Shown piece by piece: positions 18,578-27,027 of a DNA stretch of 29,561 bases. The notes below the pieces were generated by a model. It was not told where the DNA came from and made no database searches. It worked only from the letters and a program-made list of their open reading frames with translations. Numbering within the stretch: position 1 is the stretch's first letter; each line of letters starts with the position of its first letter. A program made the translations under genes and the position numbers. This DNA is from Proteobacteria bacterium UBA1844 (GTDB lineage: Bacteria > Pseudomonadota > Gammaproteobacteria > Steroidobacterales > Woeseiaceae): contig DDIS01000159.1 of the NCBI GenBank assembly GCA_002338615.1, positions 1 through 29,561 of the forward strand, written 5' to 3'.

Positions 18578-19162
18578 CTAGGGCTTATGAGCGCGCATAC
18601 TGATTTTCTTCTGTCCACGGCGACCAATTTCGCGGCCGAGTTCCTCAAACCGTTCGAGATTCTCATGTATCTTGGCAAAAATGTAGGTCGGCTCAACACC
18701 TTCGGGTGGGCCGAAGAACCGAGCCTTACCATAGGTTAGAAAAAGGCCATAGCCGACAACATAGAAACCGACTTCACCAGGTGCACCGTAAATCCATGGA
18801 TTCTCGCTGTAATCAGGGAAGTCGCTGTTTGGCCACAAGCCGTGGTCTCTCGACATCTTTTTTAGCGTTTCGTCGTGAACCTGAAGTCCTTGACCGCTCC
18901 AGAACTGATGATAGGTAACGCCTTCGTAAGGCAGGATGCTGACGATCGCCGCAGCTGTCTTAGGCGCCTTTTCCCACAACAAGTCGGCGATGAACACGTC
19001 GTCCCCGATTTGAATTTCAATCTGCTCGACGTCGTGCGCTTTAGTGGGCGCTACTACAAGCTCATCTACACGATTATCCTGAGCATGAGCGCTTGACCAG
19101 ATCACGCTCGTGCAAAGAGCGGCAACGAGTAGTATTTGGTGCTTAACAGTATTTGTCGACAT
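18578..19162 (-). CDS. Exported DUF3830 (cyclophilin-like) protein
   Basis: 194 residues from the ATG at 19162, chosen because AGGAGAA lies just upstream; an ATG 14 codons earlier would bury it. A Sec signal peptide (HQILLVAALCTSVIWSSAHA) precedes a domain I assign to DUF3830. The evidence is ADLLWEKAPKTAAAIVSILPYEG, then TYHQFWSGQGLQVHD, a glycine-rich GAPGEVGFYVVGYGLFLTYG and RFFGPPEGVEP, ending in a charged C-terminal helix. The solved fold of the family is cyclophilin-like and its function is unknown. Members are often encoded near amidohydrolases of the hydantoinase type, as here. A secreted version is unusual in my experience. It sits 104 bp behind the TonB-dependent receptor gene on the same strand and may act on or bind the imported compound in the periplasm. 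Confidence 0.72.
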   Translation of the reverse strand: MSTNTVKHQILLVAALCTSVIWSSAHAQDNRVDELVVAPTKAHDVEQIEIQIGDDVFIADLLWEKAPKTAAAIVSILPYEGVTYHQFWSGQGLQVHDETLKKMSRDHGLWPNSDFPDYSENPWIYGAPGEVGFYVVGYGLFLTYGKARFFGPPEGVEPTYIFAKIHENLERFEELGREIGRRGQKKISMRAHKP

Positions 19163-19266
19163 TTCTTCTCCTGATAATCGCAAAATAGAATAGCTTCTAG
19201 TCATTGTACGAGTAGATGAGTGATTCCAGCGTCATAGTTGTTTTGGGAAACAGGAATCACATCAGC

Positions 19267-22062
19267 CTAATTGAAGTCGGCACGTAAACGTAAGTACCAG
19301 TAATCCCCTGAGTAGTCCCAAGGCGTATTGCGACTGTAAATATTGCCATCGCCGATGGTTCCATCCGCATTGGCTTTATCCAGTGGACCGCGTGTATTGG
19401 CAATATTCTGAACACCTAATACAACGGTGTACTTTTCTGCAAATGTGTAGCCTGCTTCAAGATCGAAAATCCAATCGCCGTCGTAACATCTGTCGGTATA
19501 TTTTTCAAATCCACCACTAAGCGCAGCAGGCTGGCAGTTCGACGTATAGCTAGGCGACGGTGCACCGTTCGGGTTTGCGTTTTTCCACCAGGTCGGATCG
19601 GCTGTGTAATCCGCTTCAACCCAGTCAGAGTAGTAGCTGGCTCTAGCTGTTAACCGGAGTTCGCCGAGAAAGTGATCGTACGTGAAGATTCCTCGATTCC
19701 TCGGGTTGAAATGTTCCAGATCGGATACTCGGTTGCGGTCGACCTCTTTGCCAACACGTTCGACATCAGTTTTTGTATAGTTCCATGCTGCCGTCAGACT
19801 TCCCCTTCCTGCGCTACCCCAATCGGGTGCCCAAGTAGCAACCAGATCAGCTCCCACCGTTTTGGTATCGAAATCGTTGGTATAGAAATTGACAGAACTC
19901 AGCGAATCGGCACCTGGTATTCCCAAATACAGGAGACACTGCGGCAAACTGAGCCCAACCGGGCAGTTCGCCGACGCCGGCGGTGTACCGGTTGTAATAT
20001 CGATCGTTCCAGTTGTTGTTATCCGGTCCTTCAGCTCGATTTGATAGCCGTCGATCGTTACGTTTATTGTATCTGTGATATTCCACACCAGGCCCAACGA
20101 CAGGTTGGTTGCATCTTCCGGCGTGAGCGCTGCGCCTCCCAAGGCTATTGCAATTGGATTCGTCGGCGGTATCAAGCCACGTTGCTGAAGCTCGCCGTTG
20201 ACCGTAGCGGTGGTAATTTTGGTCAGGTTATTTTGACCCGGCGTCGGTGCGCGGAACCCCGTGCTCGCTGAACCGCGAACGGCAAAGTTATCCGTGAAAG
20301 CAAATCGACCGGAGAGTTTTCCATTGGTCGTTGTCCCAAAATCTTCGAAATCCTCAAACCGGACTGCCGCGCCAAGAGTCAAGCGCTCTGTCACATCTGC
20401 TTCAAGGTCAAGATACACAGCTGTGTTTGCCCTGTCCCAACGTCCTGCTTGTTGCGGACCAAATCCCGCAAAGCCGTGCGACCCTACACTAAGGTTGATG
20501 AGCGGGGTTACGCCGTCGCTATAATAGTTAGGGTTCAGTGGATCCGGATTGACGACCGCGAAATCACCAGCCTCCCATGACGCTTCCTCGCCGAGGCGCG
20601 TTTCAAATTGTTCATTCCGGTACTCTGCACCAAACGCGACGTTCAAATCCGAGGCAAACGCGCTAACTGCTATGGGATAGACGAAGTCTGCGTTGAGGTT
20701 TGTTTCAGTCTGCGTATAAGAGCCGGTGTCGAAATTCTGCTTGAGAACACCGTTGACAACGCCATCAGGACCGTTCGAAGGATTCCATGAGTCCTTCAGA
20801 TAGAACTCAACTTCATTGCGCCCGACGCTTCCGCTGAAGTCATAACTCATTCCATTGCCGAATGTACCTCGAATTCCCATTACACCAGATGAATCCGTAA
20901 GATCTCCGCCGAATCTTGGCGTGTAACCGCCAGGAAGAACTTGATTCAGCGCCCAGCAGTTAGCTGGAAGTCCCTGTAGTGCGGCATAATCGGCCGCGAC
21001 GGCGGCCTGGTCTAATGGAACTCCGTTGCCGCCCGAACCTGGGGATGCTAAAGCTGGGCAGGTGGATACTTGACCTCCCACTCCGGGAATAATATTGGTA
21101 TCCACGATTGCGCGAATCCCATTCTCTGTGTACACGTTGCCACGGTCATTTGGGTTGCGGAAGAAAAAATCGCTTTCAGTTTGCCGACTTCCGTAGTTAC
21201 CGAAGAAATACAGTTCCTGTGAGTCAGTCAGTGGTGTAGCCGCGTTCAAAAAGATATTGACATCGTCACGAGTTTCCGGATTTCCGAAAATTTGCGTATA
21301 GGGTTGGCGAATACTTGCCTGTTGCTCGGGGTTTCCGGAAGCAAGCAAGGTCGCCGCATCGGTCCTTTGCATGCTACGGACGGTTCCATCAGCATCTCGC
21401 CACTGCAACGTGACGTTTGCAAAGCCATCACGTCCGAGAGCGAATCCGGCGTTCGCGGCTAGTTGTACGGCGGCGCCATCGCCCGCACCATACTCGCCAT
21501 AGCGCGCTTCGACTGTCAGCCCTTCCGATGCGTCATTCAACACAAAGTTCAGCACGCCAGCAACCGCATCGGACCCATACTGGGCCGAAGCTCCGTCACG
21601 CAGTACTTCCAGTTGCTTAATCGCTAACGCCGGGATTGATGCAAGATCAGGCCCCTGCGAGCCAGCGGTCAGACCACCGCCACCACCAATCACCGCAGAT
21701 CGATGGTGTCGTTTGCCATTAATCAAAATCAAGGAATTGTCGGGCGGCAACCCACGCATAGTGGCAGGGCGAACTAAAGTAGCACCCTCCTGAATTGCGA
21801 ATCGAGGGACGTTGTATGACGGCAGCGTCGTTCTAAGCATGTCGTCCATGTCGCCAGTACCCATGTTCTCGAGTTCCTGAGCGGAGATCACGTCGATAGG
21901 GACCATTGAGTCAGACGCGGTGCGTTCCGCGCGACGTGTGCCGGTCACAATGATCTCTTCTACCGAATCTGTCGCGCCCTGTGCATGTACTGCTGGGCCT
22001 ATGCTTGGTATCAAGAGCACAGCAGCGGAAGCCATTAACATACGCCTTAGTCGTGTGAACAC
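19267..22062 (-). CDS. TonB-dependent outer-membrane receptor
   Basis: 931 residues from a GTG start at 22062, preferred because GAGGAG (22072-22077) lies 9 nt upstream and a signal peptide (MLMASAAVLLIPSIGPAVHAQ) follows at once. The frame is open to 22281, but that would run through the predicted promoter. The TonB-box-like region VEEIIVTGTRR leads into the plug domain, with MDDMLRTTLPSYNV, MRGLPPDNSLILINGKRHHRS and IKQLEVLRDGASAQYGSDAVAGVLNFVL. A barrel of about 750 residues ends in YWYLRLRADFN. No carboxypeptidase-regulatory N-terminal domain and no signalling extension are present. It imports a substrate across the outer membrane using TonB energy; context suggests the substrate of the neighbouring catabolic genes. 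No siderophore or cobalamin genes are nearby. Confidence 0.95.
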   Translation of the reverse strand: MFTRLRRMLMASAAVLLIPSIGPAVHAQGATDSVEEIIVTGTRRAERTASDSMVPIDVISAQELENMGTGDMDDMLRTTLPSYNVPRFAIQEGATLVRPATMRGLPPDNSLILINGKRHHRSAVIGGGGGLTAGSQGPDLASIPALAIKQLEVLRDGASAQYGSDAVAGVLNFVLNDASEGLTVEARYGEYGAGDGAAVQLAANAGFALGRDGFANVTLQWRDADGTVRSMQRTDAATLLASGNPEQQASIRQPYTQIFGNPETRDDVNIFLNAATPLTDSQELYFFGNYGSRQTESDFFFRNPNDRGNVYTENGIRAIVDTNIIPGVGGQVSTCPALASPGSGGNGVPLDQAAVAADYAALQGLPANCWALNQVLPGGYTPRFGGDLTDSSGVMGIRGTFGNGMSYDFSGSVGRNEVEFYLKDSWNPSNGPDGVVNGVLKQNFDTGSYTQTETNLNADFVYPIAVSAFASDLNVAFGAEYRNEQFETRLGEEASWEAGDFAVVNPDPLNPNYYSDGVTPLINLSVGSHGFAGFGPQQAGRWDRANTAVYLDLEADVTERLTLGAAVRFEDFEDFGTTTNGKLSGRFAFTDNFAVRGSASTGFRAPTPGQNNLTKITTATVNGELQQRGLIPPTNPIAIALGGAALTPEDATNLSLGLVWNITDTINVTIDGYQIELKDRITTTGTIDITTGTPPASANCPVGLSLPQCLLYLGIPGADSLSSVNFYTNDFDTKTVGADLVATWAPDWGSAGRGSLTAAWNYTKTDVERVGKEVDRNRVSDLEHFNPRNRGIFTYDHFLGELRLTARASYYSDWVEADYTADPTWWKNANPNGAPSPSYTSNCQPAALSGGFEKYTDRCYDGDWIFDLEAGYTFAEKYTVVLGVQNIANTRGPLDKANADGTIGDGNIYSRNTPWDYSGDYWYLRLRADFN

Positions 22063-22561
22063 GTGCCTTCTCTCCTCGAAATTTGTCGAATTGCTTGCAT
22101 GCCGCGAGTGTCCGTTGGCAGATAGCCTCGTTGAGAAACTAATGTCAGACCGCACGTGCGATACAGAACGCAGGTTGGTTGTAAATTGCACATGATATCC
22201 ATGTGGTATACCATTAGTATCCCATCTAGATTCCAATTGCAATACCAGCATCTTTCGAGCACCTGACTTGCTCACACGCAAATGCCTAGCGCTTTTTTAG
22301 AGATTTATCCTGCAGGCGGCTGATTGCGACATCGACAGGCTGGTCGAATTAGAAAATATGAACAGCAGTACAGCAGTTTGAAAAATTCTGTTGTTATGAC
22401 ATGGCCTTTCAGTTGACATGAAGTAAGTCCCGCAAGACTTCGATCCGATTTTGGCAGCGTGTGATTCGCCATCAGAAGCTCAACGGTTGCGCGGGAAAGT
22501 GACCAGAACGATATTGCCCACCATGACCAATCACTTTTGCAACCCGTCTTGAACACAATGA
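22063..22561. other. Divergent regulatory region (receptor / symporter)
   Basis: 499 bp between the divergent starts of the TonB-dependent receptor and the AGCS symporter. It holds the operator and promoter at 22204-22242, and a TTGACA at 22413-22418 that could be a -35 box for the symporter, although no good -10 lies 17 bp on. It is AT-rich, with no gene and no recognisable riboswitch. Confidence 0.5.
22204..22242 (-). promoter_or_regulatory. Predicted promoter with overlapping FadR-type operator for the receptor gene
   Basis: On the minus strand TTGCAA (22237-22242) and ACTAAT (22213-22218) are 18 bp apart and could be -35 and -10. The perfect 10-bp palindrome TGGTATACCA (22204-22213) overlaps the last base of the -10 and covers the expected start of transcription. 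TGGTNNNACCA-type palindromes are the typical sites of FadR-group GntR repressors (UxuR and LldR, for example), and such a regulator is encoded at 25935-26585. It is 142 bp upstream of the receptor GTG. Confidence 0.45.
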
Positions 22562-22570
22562 GTGCAACCA

Positions 22571-24004
22571 ATGACCGATGACTTTCTAAACTTTATTTCT
22601 GGAGTCAGCGAGATTCTGTGGGGACCGTGGACAATGATTTTTATTGCTTTTGTCTCGGTGTATCTTTCGGTTCGAGCACGCTTTTTTCAAATTACAAACA
22701 TTCCCTACATCATACGTCACACGATCGGCGAGTTGTTTAATCGTCGCAACGAGAATAGTCACGACCACATAACACCATTTCAAGCCGCAGCAACATCTCT
22801 CGCGGGAACGGTTGGAATGGGAAACATGGCTGGCGTAGCAACGGCGTTATCGATTGGCGGTCCAGGTGCCATTTTTTGGATGTGGATCATTTCACTGTTT
22901 GGAATGATCACGAAAACCGCTGAAATTACTCTTGGAGTCCACTACCGCGATGTCGATGCGCAGGGCCAAAGACATGGCGGCCCAATGTACTACATTGAAA
23001 AAGCACTTGGCTGGCGTTTGCTAACCGTACTATTTAGCGTTGGTGTAGTCATTAATGCCTTTTTTAGCTCATCCTTGTTACAAGCTCATACTGTCGGACG
23101 GGCATTCAAAGCGGGCTTCGATATTAGCCCCTACCTGGTCACAGGCATCATGGCCATTGTTGCCGCGTTGGTTGCTCTCGGTGGTATTCGTCGAATTGGA
23201 AAGTTTTGCGAAGCAACCGTACCAATTATGGCACTAGTATATCTTTCGGGTGCCATGATTATCGTTCTCGCTAATGTTGAAACGATTCCAAATGCCTTCC
23301 TCAGTATATTCAATTTTGCTTTTGCGCCTGCTCCTGCGATCGGTGGGTTTGCCGGAGCGACTATAGTTGCATCAATTCAGATGGGAATGGCTCGCGGAAT
23401 GCTGTCGAACGAAGCCGGTCTTGGCAATGCACCAATGGTTCATGCAAAAGCGACTACCGAACACCCTTTCAAGCAGGGTCTCTGGGGCGCTGTAGAAGTT
23501 TTTTTTGACACAACAGTAGTCTGCTCGGCGACAGCTATTGTGATTCTTTCATCGGGCGTTTTAGAAAATGGTGCATCCGGCATAGAGCTCCTGATCGACG
23601 CATTTGGAACGTTCTATGGGCCTCAAGTAGCAAGCCTGTTCATCTCATTTGCCATTCTGTCGTTCTGCCTGTCGACGCAAATCGCTTCTTTTGTCTACTT
23701 TCGTACCGCGATTGACAAACTACTTGGGGGAAAAGTCTCCCGGTATCTAACGTGGATATACTTTTTGCCCGGCGTTCTTTTTGCAGGCGTATCAAATGTT
23801 GATCGACTGTGGGCGCTGGCCAATATTTCGGTCGCCGCAAGTGCGTTGCCAAACCTACTTGCTCTGCTATTCCTCAGTGGGGCGTTCATCGCATTGATGA
23901 AAGACTATCTGACTGGAGAATGTGTATTCGCAACGCACATAGTCGATATCGAAAGACGATACGTAAAGATGGCCAAGGGCAAGTCCTTTCGGACGCCGAC
24001 ATGA
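22571..24004 (+). CDS. AGCS-family sodium:amino-acid symporter
   Basis: About 477 residues from ATG 22571; a GTG at 22562 gives 480. Neither has a clear ribosome site. It has around 11 transmembrane helices. The alanine/glycine:cation symporter signature is clear: TPFQAAATSLAGTVGMGNMAGVATA, then GGPGAIFWMWIISLFGM, HGGPMYYIEKALG, and ARGMLSNEAGLGNAPMVHA. Family members bring in glycine or alanine with sodium. In this setting it could carry the catabolic substrate, or an amino acid made from it, across the inner membrane. The stop overlaps the start of a 38-codon frame (ATGA), and the hydantoinase gene follows 284 bp on. It is divergent from the receptor gene, and is visibly AT-richer than the pyc-ggt region. 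Confidence 0.93.
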   Translation: MTDDFLNFISGVSEILWGPWTMIFIAFVSVYLSVRARFFQITNIPYIIRHTIGELFNRRNENSHDHITPFQAAATSLAGTVGMGNMAGVATALSIGGPGAIFWMWIISLFGMITKTAEITLGVHYRDVDAQGQRHGGPMYYIEKALGWRLLTVLFSVGVVINAFFSSSLLQAHTVGRAFKAGFDISPYLVTGIMAIVAALVALGGIRRIGKFCEATVPIMALVYLSGAMIIVLANVETIPNAFLSIFNFAFAPAPAIGGFAGATIVASIQMGMARGMLSNEAGLGNAPMVHAKATTEHPFKQGLWGAVEVFFDTTVVCSATAIVILSSGVLENGASGIELLIDAFGTFYGPQVASLFISFAILSFCLSTQIASFVYFRTAIDKLLGGKVSRYLTWIYFLPGVLFAGVSNVDRLWALANISVAASALPNLLALLFLSGAFIALMKDYLTGECVFATHIVDIERRYVKMAKGKSFRTPT

Positions 24005-24117
24005 ATGATGCCTTGTTTTTAATCCAGGTCGAGAATTTTACCATTTTCAAATCTGCCAACGATCGCAAAGGCTATTTTACTGACAGGTCTGCCCGTTATA
24101 CATGCCCGAATACATGA
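24001..24117 (+). CDS. Possible small ORF 1 (38 aa) coupled to the symporter gene
   Basis: Its ATG overlaps the symporter stop (ATGA at 24001-24004), a standard translational-coupling arrangement. The product begins MNDALFLIQVENFTIFK. It has no signal peptide or membrane helix and matches no family I know. Reading-frame length alone is not evidence; the overlap is the support. Confidence 0.3.
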   Translation: MNDALFLIQVENFTIFKSANDRKGYFTDRSARYTCPNT

Positions 24118-24239
24118 TCAACGACCCAGTGCATACCGTGAAGGCGGTCTTGGAGCAATCCATGCTTTTCGTAGATGGATACATCGCCAAATCGCACCTT
24201 CGACACATTGGAAGCGATCTATCCAAAACAATAATATAG
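24114..24239 (+). CDS. Possible small ORF 2 (41 aa) coupled to small ORF 1
   Basis: Starts in a second ATGA overlap (24114-24117) with the stop of small ORF 1. The product begins MINDPVHTVKAVLEQSMLFVDG and looks helical and soluble. It ends 49 bp before the hydantoinase ATG. Both tiny frames could be remnants of a decayed gene. Confidence 0.3.
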   Translation: MINDPVHTVKAVLEQSMLFVDGYIAKSHLRHIGSDLSKTII

Positions 24240-24288
24240 AACTGACCGTCTCTCCGGACGCCGACGTTCTATCCGGCCAGGAATATAT

Positions 24289-25755
24289 ATGAGTAAGTTT
24301 GACTTAGTGATTGCCAGCGGCACCGTAGCGAATTCTTCCGAAACCTTTCAGGCGGATATTGGCGTCAAGAATGGGAAGGTAAGCGCGATAGCTAAGAATC
24401 TCACTGATGCAGAGCTTGTTATCGACGCCAGTGGCAAGTATGTATTGCCAGGCGGGATCGAGGCACACTGTCATATTGAACAAGAGTCATCGTCAGGGCT
24501 GATGACCGCTGACGATTTCTATTCTGCAACCGTTTCTGCAGCCTATGGCGGCAATACTTGCGTTATACCTTTCGCTGCCCAGCATCGTGGCCAGTCCCTT
24601 GCGCACGTTCTGGAGAGCTACCACGGTAGAGCGAAGCCCAAAGCTGTAATTGACTATTCATTCCACATGATAATTACGGATCCAACCGACGATGTACTAA
24701 ATTATGAAATGCCAAGAGCAATCTCACAGGGGATCACGTCATTCAAAGTATACATGACGTATGACAGGCTCAAAGTGGACGATCAACAGCTACTTAAAAT
24801 CCTTACGGTGGCGAAAAAGCATGGCGCTTTGACCATGGTTCATGCCGAGAATGATGCCATGAACAAGTGGATGATCGACAAGCTCATTGATAGCGACCAC
24901 ACGGCACCAAAATACCATGCACCAAGTCACCCAAGAGCGTCAGAAGCAGAAGCCATCAATCGTACAATTGCTTTGGGTACGTTTCTGGACACGCCCGTAT
25001 TGATTGTCCACGTCTCTACTGAAGCCGGAGCCAGGCTCATCGCCAAAGCACGATATCGAGGTCAAAAGGTGTTTGGCGAAACATGTCCACAATACATGTT
25101 TCTGCACGCCGAGCAGATGGATTTGCCGGGAATGCAGGGAGCAAATTTATGTTGTAGCCCTCCACTGCGCGATCGGGCTTCCCGAGACGAAATCTGGCGT
25201 TGCCTTCAAAACGGTACATTCCAGGTCTACTCATCGGATCATGCACCGTATCGCCTCGATAGCACCGGGAAACTACATGCAGGTCCCAATGCCAGCTTTC
25301 CAAAAATCGCGAATGGCCTGCCGGGAATCGAAATGCGCTTACCCTTGCTCTTTTCCGAAGGTTACCTAAAAGGACGTATATCCCTTAATCATTTTGTCGC
25401 GTTGGCAGCTGGCAACGTGTCTAAGATTTACGGTCTGGATCATTGCAAGGGTTCAATAACTGAAGGTAAAGACGCAGACATCGCAATTTGGGATCCAACT
25501 CTCTCGCGGGAAGTGACGGCTGATACTATGCACGATGACATGGGTTTTACACCTTATGAAGGTATGCAAATTACAGGTTGGCCGACTACTGTAATTCAGA
25601 GAGGTCGTGTAATTATAAGAAACGACACTCTTCATGCCGACCGCGGCGCGGGCAATTTTATCCGGCGACAGCCTGTGGATTGCACCGGTATGCCCGGCCG
25701 CCTTGAACCGGAGCTCGACCCCAATTGCAATTTTGGTGTCGACTTCAACCTCTGA
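24289..25755 (+). CDS. Dihydropyrimidinase / D-hydantoinase-family cyclic amidohydrolase
   Basis: 488 residues with AGGA about 9 nt before the ATG. It is a cytoplasmic binuclear-zinc amidohydrolase that opens cyclic ureides (dihydropyrimidines, hydantoins) to N-carbamoyl amino acids. Metal ligands are visible: His60 and His62 in GGIEAHCHIEQ, the carbamylated Lys153 in TSFKVYMTYD, His185 in MVHAEN, His241 in VHVSTEAGA, and catalytic Asp317 in YSSDHAPYR. The HCHIEQ sequence and the region VSAAYGGNTCVIPFAAQHRGQS differ from classical hydantoinases (HTH and GGTT types), so the substrate may differ too. No N-carbamoyl-amino-acid hydrolase is seen in the window, so the next step is missing or encoded elsewhere. 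The GntR regulator gene follows 179 bp on. Confidence 0.9.
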   Translation: MSKFDLVIASGTVANSSETFQADIGVKNGKVSAIAKNLTDAELVIDASGKYVLPGGIEAHCHIEQESSSGLMTADDFYSATVSAAYGGNTCVIPFAAQHRGQSLAHVLESYHGRAKPKAVIDYSFHMIITDPTDDVLNYEMPRAISQGITSFKVYMTYDRLKVDDQQLLKILTVAKKHGALTMVHAENDAMNKWMIDKLIDSDHTAPKYHAPSHPRASEAEAINRTIALGTFLDTPVLIVHVSTEAGARLIAKARYRGQKVFGETCPQYMFLHAEQMDLPGMQGANLCCSPPLRDRASRDEIWRCLQNGTFQVYSSDHAPYRLDSTGKLHAGPNASFPKIANGLPGIEMRLPLLFSEGYLKGRISLNHFVALAAGNVSKIYGLDHCKGSITEGKDADIAIWDPTLSREVTADTMHDDMGFTPYEGMQITGWPTTVIQRGRVIIRNDTLHADRGAGNFIRRQPVDCTGMPGRLEPELDPNCNFGVDFNL

Positions 25756-25934
25756 TTTTGCGGGCTCGCGGCTCGATGAGAGCAGTACCGGTTCGCACGG
25801 CAAGGTGAAATACATGCTCGATTGCAACATAATATTGCGTGTTATTCAGGTAATAATCGACCACCGGCCAGAATACGAATAGGATTCGGACAAAATTATG
25901 TGGCACAGATTTTAGATACGGCGGGAGCGAATTG

Positions 25935-26585
25935 TTGAAAACAGAAAATGCAACTGGCGCGAGTTTGAATCAGACTGCATACGATATTATTTTGCAGCAG
26001 ATTATGGATCGGAAGCTTGGTGGCGGGACCATCATTCAGGAGCGTAAGGTAGCTACGGAACTGGGCATATCGCGAACGCCGATGAGGATGGCGCTCGCGC
26101 GTCTGGAGGGCGAGGCGTTTTTGACCCGGCTGTCGGAACGTTTGCTGGCTGTGAGAACAGTTAGCTTACCGGAATGCCTGGATGCAATCGGTATTCGAAA
26201 GCTCATAGAACCCGAGGCTACCCGGTTGGCAACCCCACGAATCGAGCTATCTGTACTCGAGGATTTGAAAGGACAACTTTCGAAATTAATGACACGGAAG
26301 AAAGCGGATTTGAGGATGGAGTGGGAATTTGATGACAGGTTGCATCAGACGATCGCCAAGTACAGCGGAAATCTGGCAATGGTGGACACAGTTGCGAGAT
26401 TGAGACGAACGACCAGGCTTTTCGTACATCTGAAGGTTGCTGAACCATCATCCCTCTCGCACGGAGGTAATGAACACCTGAAAATTATCGAGGCTATGGC
26501 AAGCCGCGACGCCGAAGAAGCCGCAAGGGCCATGTACGTACACCTCGATAATTCGTGTGAAGGAATATTGAATAAGCTCCATTAG
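25935..26585 (+). CDS. GntR-family transcriptional regulator, FadR/FCD subfamily
   Basis: 216 residues from a TTG start at 25935, set by GGGAG 7 nt upstream; a TTG one codon earlier is also possible, and no ATG lies before the DNA-binding domain. The N-terminal winged helix includes QERKVATELGISRTPMRMALARLEGEAFL. The C-terminal all-helical FCD ligand domain has FDDRLHQTIAKYSGN and a final EHLKIIEAMASRDAEEAARAMYVHL, with the His/Asp residues that bind metal or an organic acid in this group. Such regulators usually repress nearby catabolic genes until a pathway metabolite binds. The candidate operator is TGGTATACCA at 22204-22213. It is the last gene of the catabolic cluster. Confidence 0.9.
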   Translation: MKTENATGASLNQTAYDIILQQIMDRKLGGGTIIQERKVATELGISRTPMRMALARLEGEAFLTRLSERLLAVRTVSLPECLDAIGIRKLIEPEATRLATPRIELSVLEDLKGQLSKLMTRKKADLRMEWEFDDRLHQTIAKYSGNLAMVDTVARLRRTTRLFVHLKVAEPSSLSHGGNEHLKIIEAMASRDAEEAARAMYVHLDNSCEGILNKLH

Positions 26586-27027
26586 GTATTACGAACCAGT
26601 AAATATTACGAGCACGTTGGGTCACTGGCCAAACTCTCGACAGGCTATCGCGACAAGTGTGCAATTTTCCTCCGCCGAATCTGTGCAATTTACGCCCGCC
26701 GCTTACAACGCGTGATTGTGAATGAGTTTTTGGGTCGCTTCGCCTGGTGTCCGGGTCGCGCGTAACAATCTCCTGCGTCTTGCCACAATTTGGCGCACTA
26801 GCGACCAGGATACTTCCGGAACCGGCATCGCTCGGCATCGCGATATTTTGGCGCAGCGCCTGCGCATTGCCGCCAAACGCGTAATTACCAAGTATCGCGC
26901 TGCGCCAGCCGGCGATTGAATTACTAGTAAGGAAGCGACGCGGGCCCTCCGTATCAATCGTCACAGGCACGGTCTGCCGAAGACTTGTCTTGACTTCTAT
27001 CCACTATTGAGATAATTTCTCCCAATC
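26586..27027. other. Gene-poor region at the right border of the catabolic cluster
   Basis: 442 bp. It contains a two-unit direct repeat (26658-26702). Open frames on both strands (about 65 codons plus, a longer one minus) run through 26720-26960, but none has a start context or a family I recognise. Composition returns to the GC-rich type of the flank. It is consistent with a scar or relic of mobile DNA. Confidence 0.45.
26658..26702. repeat. Two direct 21-bp repeats, possible IS21-type terminus
   Basis: TGTGCAATTTTCCTCCGCCG (from 26658) and TGTGCAATTTACGCCCGCCG (from 26682) agree except at a few positions, with a 24-bp period. IS21-family elements carry such short tandem repeats just inside their ends. 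No istA or istB gene is present. Confidence 0.4.

Noticed and set aside
22063..22281. N-terminal extension of the TonB-dependent receptor to an ATG at 22281
   Set aside because: It would place the signal peptide 80 residues inside the protein and the predicted promoter and operator inside the gene. The GTG at 22062 has a good ribosome site directly before a signal peptide.
22282..22561. Glycine riboswitch upstream of the AGCS symporter
   Set aside because: AGCS genes can carry one, but I see none of the conserved paired aptamer structure in this region.
26586..26970. Minus-strand open frame across 26494-26970 containing an ILGNYAFGGNAQAL stretch that slightly recalls ketosynthase C-termini
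   Set aside because: It overlaps the end of the GntR gene, lacks start context, and the resemblance covers only a few residues. It could be a degraded remnant, but I cannot support a gene.
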